From Methylobacterium nodulans ORS 2060 (GTDB taxonomy: Bacteria; Pseudomonadota; Alphaproteobacteria; Rhizobiales; Beijerinckiaceae), in contig NC_011894.1 in assembly GCF_000022085.1 (NCBI RefSeq), forward strand, positions 2,321,501 through 2,385,500: a stretch of 64,000 nucleotides of DNA, read 5' to 3'. Made by a program: the position numbers and the translations under genes. The notes under the pieces were generated by a model. The model saw nothing but the letters and a program-made list of their open reading frames with translations, made no database searches and was not told the DNA's origin. This document shows, one piece after another, positions 58,167-64,000 of this stretch (its first letter is position 1; the number at the start of each line of letters is the position of its first letter).

Positions 58167-58484
58167 GGCGCGGACTAAGGGGTGCGAGTCAGAATCGCAA
58201 TTTCGGCGCCGGGCTATCAATCCGTAGCCCATCCTCGACCGGGAGCTGCCGCGCCCATCCAATCAGCAGCACATATCCGGTAGCCAGCAGAAGGCGACTG
58301 CTTCGGCCTGTGATGAGGCGGGTTCTGGTGTTCCTGCAGCCGCATCTCGGTTCCCGCGACAATGCCCGCCGTGGGTAATACAGCGAGCGTTTTGGCACTG
58401 AAAACGGGCCTCTCCTGCCGCCAAGCATGTTGGACGCGACGAGCAGCAGGTTCGGCTTGTCAGAGTTGACGGGCCGCTGCTAAC
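58167..58484. other. no gene seen
   Basis: About 320 bp between the CoA-transferase and a LysR fragment. No supported frame or hairpin terminator with a T-run was found. Confidence 0.3.
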
Positions 58485-58930
58485 TTGGTGCAAGGGAACG
58501 TTACGCTGGAGAGCGTAGTTATAGGAAACGCCGATGCTTCTGCGCCATATGGAATAATGGTGACGCGGTCTCGGGAGCGGCCCTTTGGAAGGGCCGCGGC
58601 AGCCTGCAATGTGACCCAGCCGGCGCTCTCAAGCGTGCTCAAGGCGCTCGAGATGGAACTCGGAACCCCGATCGTACAGCGTCATGAGCGGTTCGAAGGT
58701 TCTACCTCGGAGGGCGAGCGGATCGTTGAATGGTGCCGTCACATTCTGGCCGACCGTGGCGCTATGCTCCGAGAACTGGAGTCATTTCGCAGCCGTGCCC
58801 CGTGCTGTCAGGCGCGCCTCATCGTTCCCGCCGCACTTTCGAGGGGAAGGGCCCCTATTCAACACTTTAGCTGAGCTAAAGCGGATCGCCAGCGCAGACA
58901 ACGTCGCGCTATCGGATCTACTTCGATAGA
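58485..58930 (+). pseudogene. LysR-family regulator remnant
   Basis: From about 58580 the frame reads FGRAAAACNVTQPALSSVLK, ALEMELGTPIVQRHERFEGS and TSEGERIVEWCRHILADRGA, the helix-turn-helix and linker of a LysR protein. The first helix is missing. After about 58800 the continuation (VPPHF-G-GPLFNTLAELKR) is in another frame and stops at 58930. The effector domain is absent. Confidence 0.65.
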
Positions 58931-58993
58931 CACCACCGTCACGCCAAAAGGTCGCTTTGGTTTAGCTTGGCTAAGAATGTGTCGGAGGCTGCC

Positions 58994-59719
58994 ATGAGCC
59001 TTGCTGCAAATACAGACCTTGGGCAAAGCTACCGTTCTGGATCGCCGTCTATTCCGTTGCCGCAAACTGCAAGTGAAATCACGACCGTCATCGCGCATTA
59101 CTACCGAGGTGAGATCGCTCGAGCGACAGGTTGGCGCGATCGCATTGACAGAACTACGAATTGGGCCATTACCCTCATCGGCGCAATGCTCTCTGTGTCC
59201 TTGGCGGCGCCGGTCGAGCAACACGGTATTTTGTTGTTCGCTATGATGCTATTGCTCGTTTTTCTGATCGTTGAGGCGCGACGGTACCGGTATTTCGACG
59301 TCTACCGAGTGCGCCTACGGCAGCTAGAGCGCCATTATCTTGCGCAGATATTTGCTCCAACTCAAGAGAAGGGCGCAGACTGGACTTTTCTTGTTGCCGA
59401 AGATCTTCGAAGGCCGGTGTTTCTGATGACGTATATGGACGCACTTACAAGAAGGTTGCGACGCAATTACCTTTGGATGTTCCTAATACTACTATCTGCA
59501 TGGATACTCAAGATTGCATCTGCAGGGAATTCTAGCTGCATTGTCCCTGTGCAACCCGCGTCGTTGCTTCAGAAAGTTGCCGATAGGGCGGCGCTCGGCC
59601 CACTTCCAGGACAAGTTATTGTCGTAGTGGTCTGTGTGCTTTATGGCGCACTTCTCATTCAGGCCTGCCGCCCTTCCAAATGGAGCATGAACCGTGACGA
59701 TGGTCAGGTCCACGTTTGA
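58994..59719 (+). CDS. DUF2270 membrane protein
   Basis: 241 residues from ATG 58994 (GGAGG upstream). The DUF2270 pattern (PF10028) is clear: HYYRGEIARATGWRDRIDRT then TTNWAITLIGAMLSVSL, the VFLIVEARRYRYFDVYRVRL segment and LERHYLAQIF. Four membrane helices: 51-68, 77-93, 158-176 and 208-226. Function unknown; an inner-membrane protein. Its coding sequence is more AT-rich than its neighbours, which suggests separate origin. Confidence 0.85.
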   Translation: MSLAANTDLGQSYRSGSPSIPLPQTASEITTVIAHYYRGEIARATGWRDRIDRTTNWAITLIGAMLSVSLAAPVEQHGILLFAMMLLLVFLIVEARRYRYFDVYRVRLRQLERHYLAQIFAPTQEKGADWTFLVAEDLRRPVFLMTYMDALTRRLRRNYLWMFLILLSAWILKIASAGNSSCIVPVQPASLLQKVADRAALGPLPGQVIVVVVCVLYGALLIQACRPSKWSMNRDDGQVHV

Positions 59720-59827
59720 AAGCCGTTGACCCGACGGTTTGGATAGTTGAATCTCGAGTCATGCAGGCGCTGCCCCTAGCTTGTTATGGTCATGCAGTCG
59801 TGCCCTAGGCGCACTAGGTCAGGTGCG

Positions 59828-60115
59828 ATGATGAAGCAAGTTTTTGTTGATGATTTAGCAGACGTCGATCTCAATCAGATTCGCGCCTTCCGCATAGTCG
59901 CCGCTGCAGGAAGCTCCACACGAGCTGGCCTCCGACTCAATCTGAGTCAATCAGCCGTTAGCCGTCAGGTGGCCAGTCTTGAGCAATCGCTCAAAGCATG
60001 TTTGTTCCATAGAAACGTGATCTCCATGTCACGAGCAGCGCAGCAGGAAAGCCTACCGCCCGAAGCCCCATGCCGGCACGTCTCGGTAGCGTACTGGATG
60101 CAATTGCCAAGCTAG
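59828..60115 (+). pseudogene. N-terminal fragment of a LysR-family regulator
   Basis: Starting near ATG 59828, LADVDLNQIRAFRIVAAAGS and LNLSQSAVSRQVASLEQSLK form a LysR helix-turn-helix. After LFHRN (about residue 62) the homology stops and the frame ends at 60115 without an effector domain. It cannot be a normal regulator. Confidence 0.6.
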
Positions 60116-60173
60116 CTAATGGTGCGGCTTGAGTGCTCCTCGGTTACGGTGGGCACCGGGTATAGCCTGGGCA

Positions 60174-60428
60174 TCAGCACGCCTGACCAGGCGGCCCGAA
60201 TGATGCCGGCTGCGGAAGGAGCCCGAACAGGGTGATCGTGTCCCAGCCGAGCCGGTCAGCCTCGGGCCCGAAGTCGTCCACGAACCGCCGGCAGTTCGCG
60301 AGCGTCTCGACCCATTCGTCTGGCCTGAACCCGGGGCACGGCGGCTGGCCCGGCGACAGGCTGGCAAGCCCGCGGCTCCATGCGAGGACGGTGGGGGAGA
60401 GGGCGTTGAGCGTGGCCGAGTCGGGCAT
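60174..60428 (-). CDS. repeated small hypothetical gene (copy 2, intact)
   Basis: 84 residues: MPDSATLNALSPTVLAWSRG, then SPGQPPCPGFRPDEWVETLA and RRFVDDFGPEADRLGWDTI. Two other copies in this window are broken: 31657-31850 by frameshifts, and 62248-62367 truncated. The conserved LAWSRGLA and PDEWVETLANxRRFVDDFG blocks suggest a compact helical protein. No family recognised; multiplicity suggests carriage on mobile DNA. Confidence 0.6.
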   Translation of the reverse strand: MPDSATLNALSPTVLAWSRGLASLSPGQPPCPGFRPDEWVETLANCRRFVDDFGPEADRLGWDTITLFGLLPQPASFGPPGQAC

Positions 60429-60707
60429 GGCGGGACGCTGCCGATGAACTGCTCACCGCGCGAGATAGCCGCGCTCAGGCTGCTGCAACAGGTGGGGAGG
60501 GCGGGCCCACGACGACGGTGCCGCACTTGCAGCCTGCGATGCTGCAGCAGACGCAGGGGTCATCCCAACGGGCCTGTTCAAGCCCCGTTGGTTCCGGTCT
60601 CGAATGGCCGCCCAAGCCGCTCCAAGCCTCCGGCTCGGCATCGACCCGTCGAGATGGCCAACGGCCCGCTGCATCCGCATCGCGGGCCGTCGATATCCGG
60701 GGCCGCC
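60429..60707. other. gap with a possible Cys-rich ORF
   Basis: The minus strand downstream of the Hint gene contains DDPCVCCSIAGCKCGTVVVG ending at a TGA near 60475, a Cys-rich tail with no clear start. It could be the end of a small metal-binding protein. Nothing else seen. Confidence 0.3.
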
Positions 60708-62066
60708 TCAGGCCGCATGCCTCTCCGGGGCCGCGACCTGCAAGGCGGCCGCGATCGGGGCGCCGTCGGCCGAGCGGCGCACCTCGATCGTATGCGGCCC
60801 ATGCTGCGTCAGCGCCTCCGGCAGCGTGAGGCTGAAGGCATGGCGCCCGTCGCCGATGCCGATCCCTTCCAGGTCGGCGCGGTACCGTTCGGCAAAGGCC
60901 TGGGCCACGACCGTGCCGTCGATCACCACGTCCAGGCAGACCGGGCCGTCCGGATGGGCCAGATCCTGCGCCCAGCCGACCACCGTGACGCCGCCCTGCG
61001 CGTCGGTGTCGCAACGATCGATCGAGCCGCGCAGCGGGCCGAAGACGCGTGCTGCCGGAACCGGCAGGCCGGCGCGCTCGGCCAAGCGCCGCCGTGCCGC
61101 TTCCAGCACATAGCCGCTCTCGACGCGGGGCGCACAGTAGATCGCCTCTTGCGGCGGCGTGTCGGGATACAGCTGCGCGAAGGTGTGTGCGTTGTGGAAC
61201 ATGCCGCGGCTGTGATCGTCGACGAAGCTCTCGGAGGGCGCCCCCTCGGCGAGCAGAACGTCGTGGCGGTCGAGTTCGACGTGCCAGTACTCGACGCTGT
61301 CGACCCGCTCGGCCGTGGTGATGGTCACGCCATTGACGAGATGCACGGCGGGGATGAGGCAGCCGTCGAGGAACATGGCGTGCTTGGGCGAGACCCAGAG
61401 GTCGCGGGCGGGTGTGCCATCGGCGAGCGAGCCGGCTTTGAAGCAGATCGGCAGGACGTCCGGATTGGCGTTGGCGAAACGACCGGTATAGGCACGATGA
61501 CCAATCCACCGGATGGGGCGATGCTCCCCAGAAACAGTGACGACGACGTCGCCGATTGCCAAGTCCTCAACGGACACCTCGCCGCGCGCCGTGCGAATGT
61601 GAGTTCCACTCACAAAGCATGGAGGGGAGGCGTTGAGGACGAGATTTCCGGTTGAGGCTGCGCCTCCCGACAGAGAGCCGCCGGCCTGGACATAGTAGGT
61701 TTGGCCGGCTGTTGCATTGAAGATAACGGTCGAGGTTCCGCCCGGCGGGAGCGGTCCCTGTCCAATGTCATCACTAGCATCGAGTTCGGTGAGATTTGTA
61801 TAGGAAACTGGCTGTGCCGGATTCGTGACACTGAATACCTGAAGTGTGGTGTCGTAGTCTGATCCGGCCGTATTGATGCTCGCCGTTCCGCTAGTGGGCG
61901 CGGTATATGTAAACCAAACCGTGCTACCAACGTCCTGAGGTATCTCTGCGCTAACGTCTTCGCCTGAAGCTGTTGTTGCGCCAGCAGTGCTTTGAGCCGT
62001 TGTGGCAGCCGCGATCGGGGTTGCGTTAGCGATGTCATCATTTGTCGGAAATGGGCCAGAAGCCAT
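60708..62066 (-). CDS. Hint-domain secreted protein with N-terminal PPC-like domain
   Basis: 452 residues. Residues 1-150 form a beta-rich pre-peptidase-like (PPC/DVUA0089-type) domain: STVWFTYTAPTSGTASINTA, DYDTTLQVF and TSTVIFNATAGQTYYVQAGG. Residues 152-300 are a Hint_2 domain (PF13403): CFVSGTHIRTARGEVSVEDL, PIRWIGHRAYTGRF, DLWVSPKHAMFLDG and LIPAVHLVNG. The starting Cys needed for Hint self-cleavage is present, but an Asn terminus is not obvious. A C-terminal region follows (VVGWAQDLAHPDGPVCLDVV). There is no N-terminal signal, suggesting type I export. Confidence 0.82.
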   Translation of the reverse strand: MASGPFPTNDDIANATPIAAATTAQSTAGATTASGEDVSAEIPQDVGSTVWFTYTAPTSGTASINTAGSDYDTTLQVFSVTNPAQPVSYTNLTELDASDDIGQGPLPPGGTSTVIFNATAGQTYYVQAGGSLSGGAASTGNLVLNASPPCFVSGTHIRTARGEVSVEDLAIGDVVVTVSGEHRPIRWIGHRAYTGRFANANPDVLPICFKAGSLADGTPARDLWVSPKHAMFLDGCLIPAVHLVNGVTITTAERVDSVEYWHVELDRHDVLLAEGAPSESFVDDHSRGMFHNAHTFAQLYPDTPPQEAIYCAPRVESGYVLEAARRRLAERAGLPVPAARVFGPLRGSIDRCDTDAQGGVTVVGWAQDLAHPDGPVCLDVVIDGTVVAQAFAERYRADLEGIGIGDGRHAFSLTLPEALTQHGPHTIEVRRSADGAPIAAALQVAAPERHAA

Positions 62067-62247
62067 CGCGCTCTCCTCCCTCGCATTTAGGTTTTGATCT
62101 TACCACGTATCAAGAGGGAGGGGTGTGTCGTATCTGCATCAACAGCCTTCCTGATGCAGTTTCAAACTGAAGTGATTGTCGCACGTGTTGCCGCATAGGA
62201 TATATTCAATGGATCCATCCCGAAGCTGTTGACGATCCGTGGGCAAT

Positions 62248-62367
62248 TCAATGGTGTTTCAACCAGTTCTCGGGCTTAATGCCAGGCACGGGCAACAGGC
62301 AGGCGAGCCCACGGCTCCATGCAAGAACGGCGGGGGAGGGGGCGTTAAGCGTGGCTGAGTCGGCCAT
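62248..62367 (-). pseudogene. truncated copy of the repeated small gene (copy 3)
   Basis: 39 residues from ATG 62367: MADSATLNAPSPAVLAWSRG, then LACLLPVPGIKPENWLKHH and stop. It matches the first half of the 60174-60428 protein, including the leader CGGCCATGGCGGG. The downstream VETLAN...RRFVDDFG part is missing. Confidence 0.6.
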
Positions 62368-63012
62368 GGCGGGACGCGCCCTGCGGGCGAGGCGCTGGAC
62401 GTGACCCGCTCGACACAACGCCGCGGCGGGCCTTTTGCGCTCACGCGGCCGTTCCCCATGCGCGCGAGCGGAACGGAAGGGGATCGGAGTGGGGGACCTG
62501 ACCGAAACGGACCTCCGCTACCATCCGTTTAGTCCGCTTGGTCAATGACTTGGCGGGCTTTTTGGTGCCCGATCCCTGGCCGAAAAGTGTTGTGATGAGC
62601 TGCAACACGACCTGTGAATTTACAATGGGTTACATGCGAGCGTCGGCTGCTCCGCGCAACACGGACGCAACACGAAACCGAGCTGGGACGAAGGAACGGA
62701 ATGGTGGCTTGAGCCTTCGCGAGCCGGGCAACGCCCGATGTCACCGCAGGAGGGCATGAGTCATTCGACATGAATCTCCCCCTCCAGGAACGCTTCTGTG
62801 GCCCACGAGCCCGGCGCGGCCTCAGGCTCTAGCATCGTCGTCCGGGAGCCTTTCGGATGGAGATAGGAGGTTAGCTGCCCTTCGCGCCATCGGTCTTGAC
62901 GCACCGAGGCATGATGCTCCCTGCCGCGTCTCGGCATTGCAGCATGCCCAAAGAAGCCCCGGATATCACGATCGAACAAGCTTGGGGTGCGCAGCGCATA
63001 TGCGGCCTCGAT
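62368..63012. other. 640 bp with weak small ORFs only
   Basis: Two minus-strand frames are possible: 62529-62771, with a strong GGAGGGGGA site but composition-poor product, and 62761-62979 (LTSYLHPKGSRTTMLEPEAA near its end), overlapping by 11 bp. The second looks more protein-like. Neither has a family. This sits next to the abnormal tRNA, a typical place for integrated-element debris. Confidence 0.35.
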
Positions 63013-63057
63013 GAGCGTGGTGACGGCTCATGACTCGGCTCAACGAGCAGGTTGGCA

Positions 63058-63132
63058 TGAGAGCACCGGATCGCTCAGACCTACAAACTTTTAATCTGTA
63101 GGTCCTGGGTTCGAATCCCAGCGCGCTCACCA
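63058..63132 (+). tRNA. tRNA-Lys(UUU)-like sequence, 5' half abnormal
   Basis: The 3' portion is a good tRNA: anticodon loop CTTTTAA, T-arm CTGGGTTCGAATCCCAG, acceptor strand CGCGCTC, discriminator A and encoded CCA at 63130-63132. The anticodon stem has an A-C mismatch. The matching 5' acceptor strand is not at the expected place; GAGCGTG at 63013-63019 could pair but would leave about 45 extra bases. Most likely a tRNA remnant or attachment-site half from an integrated element. Confidence 0.4.
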
Positions 63133-63243
63133 ACACTCAGCTCAATCCGCCGTTTCCGCGGGGACGGTTTCGGGACGATCGAAGCGCGGGAAATCCCGGG
63201 AGACCGCGGGAGCTTGTTGCCTCATCAGGCTGTCCAGCACACT
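63133..63243. other. short gap after the tRNA-like sequence
   Basis: Contains CCGTTTCCGCGGGGACGG, a GC-rich inverted repeat that may terminate transcription, and nothing else. Confidence 0.3.
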
Positions 63244-64000
63244 TCATTTTGGATAGGCGCCGACCTCGCGCAGGAACGCTACTGTTGCGGGATGCAACCA
63301 TGTGGCTGGAACCACGCCCGCGAGGTCTCGCGGATCACTCGCACGTCCTTGCGGGAGCCGCCGCGCCAAGGCGCTCTGGCCGAGGTCAATTGCCCGGACG
63401 AGACGTGACACCGCTGCGGGGTCCAGACCCGGCTTGGCGATGATGAAGCTCCAGGAACCGACCGTTTCGATGGCCTCCGTCTGCAAGGGAAAGGAGCTGG
63501 CCGGCACCGTCATACGCCGCAGCGAGGGGCTGAGGGCCAGGATCCTGTCGATGGCCTGAGGAGCCGGACCAAAGAAGCGTGCCCCGCCCGGTGTTTCGGC
63601 CAGCGTCCTGAACCCCGGCCAGCCGAGTCCTCCACCCCACAGCGCGGCGGCACGGCCGTCGAGGACCATGCCCGGGCCGTCTCCGGCGCGATCGAGCAGG
63701 ATCGGCTGAATATCGTGATCAGGGTCGATGCCGGATCCTCGCAGCACAGCTCGGGCCATCATGGTGAGACCGGAGTTCCGGGTGCCCAGGGCAACCTCCC
63801 GTCCTCGCAGATCCTCGACCGATCGGATCGGGCTCGATGCCGGCACGACGAAGAGACCAGGGGTGGCGTATATGGGGGCGACCACCGTGAGCTTGGGCCG
63901 ATCCTCTTCTGCGGCCAAGGCCTTGTAGGCGAACTCGCCCTGCACGAGAGCGAGGTCGAGCTTGCCGTCTCGCAGCAGGGCCAGGTTCTCGGCCGAACCG
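63244..64000 (-). CDS. TAXI-family TRAP transporter solute-binding protein (partial, runs off right edge)
   Basis: The frame is open to the window end, so the N-terminus is missing. At least 251 residues are visible: SAENLALLRDGKLDLALVQG near the edge, LFVVPASSPIRSVEDLRGRE, VALGTRNSGLTMMARAVL, LDRAGDGPGMVLDGRAAAL-type loop, and a C-terminal ATVAFLREVGAYP. The order and the SxENLxLLRxGxxDLALVQ motif fit TAXI-type (NMT1_3) binding proteins of TRAP transporters, which are periplasmic. No TRAP membrane gene lies within view. Confidence 0.8.
   Translation of the reverse strand, partial: GSAENLALLRDGKLDLALVQGEFAYKALAAEEDRPKLTVVAPIYATPGLFVVPASSPIRSVEDLRGREVALGTRNSGLTMMARAVLRGSGIDPDHDIQPILLDRAGDGPGMVLDGRAAALWGGGLGWPGFRTLAETPGGARFFGPAPQAIDRILALSPSLRRMTVPASSFPLQTEAIETVGSWSFIIAKPGLDPAAVSRLVRAIDLGQSALARRLPQGRASDPRDLAGVVPATWLHPATVAFLREVGAYPK

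Noticed and set aside
60475..61509. Minus-strand 344-codon frame within the Hint gene
   Set aside because: Out of frame with the recognised Hint domain; Arg-rich; only its Cys-rich tail after 60600 is worth noting.
1..64000. CRISPR arrays, rRNA genes, riboswitches, replication origin
   Set aside because: No regularly spaced direct repeats, rRNA motifs, recognised aptamer patterns or iterons were seen.

Overview
The window is 64 kb of high-GC DNA, probably from an alphaproteobacterium of the Methylobacterium/Methylobacteriaceae type. That placement is an inference from family content (DUF3182, tandem DUF1259, Cj0069-type ATP-grasp, a Hint-domain secreted protein, a TAXI-type binding protein), base composition and insertion-sequence types; no rRNA or other marker gene is present. 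Most of it looks accessory: stress and metal-resistance genes, one large catabolic operon, runs of unrecognised small genes, and many intact or decayed mobile elements.

0-4.6 kb is a stress-type block: an SPW-repeat protein cut by the left edge, two paralogous small proteins, DUF1003, a YciE-type ferritin-like protein, and an HxlR regulator divergent from a short-chain dehydrogenase. 4.7-6 kb is debris that shares three blocks with 45.9-47.9 kb. 6-14 kb holds an alpha/beta hydrolase overlapping DUF3182, a YdcZ transporter with two gene remnants beside it, an ABC transporter whose permease carries a GldG-like region, an ATP-grasp protein and a chimeric Rap1a-like ORF.

14-24 kb: an IS1182-type element (CTAG target duplication) splits a small exported protein that can be rejoined in frame. 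Next come Fe/Mn superoxide dismutase and a metal block: tandem DUF1259 protein, chromate genes (rhodanese-ChrB fusion, ChrA), a FetAB-like ABC exporter, and a CsoR-family regulator with an MFS exporter that ends in a His-rich tail. 24-32 kb is AT-richer: a GMC oxidoreductase fused to a DUF1080-like domain, an IS66 element with an 8-bp target duplication, and about ten small same-strand genes.

32-45.7 kb is the metabolic centre. A LysR gene converges on a nine-gene minus-strand run (leuC-, leuD- and leuB-like enzymes, two paralogous NMT1/TauA binding proteins, one ABC ATPase and permease, an SDR and an SMP-30 lactonase). Upstream lie two exported alpha/beta hydrolases and an aldo/keto reductase. 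A two-box 21-bp-phased motif occurs in two of the intergenic regions and may be a shared operator. I infer uptake and breakdown of an ester, lactone or hydroxy-acid substrate, not leucine synthesis.

46-53 kb: an IS110 transposase, two inverted 148-bp MITE-like elements bracketing phage-type fragments, an AraC regulator, a small exported protein, a GNAT acetyltransferase and a decayed IS6 transposase. 53-64 kb: a two-TM potassium-channel-like protein, SulP transporter, IS256 remnant, Gly/Tyr-rich exported protein, two-subunit CoA-transferase, DUF2270 protein, two LysR fragments, a repeated small gene, the Hint-domain protein, an abnormal tRNA-Lys-like sequence and a TAXI binding protein cut by the right edge.
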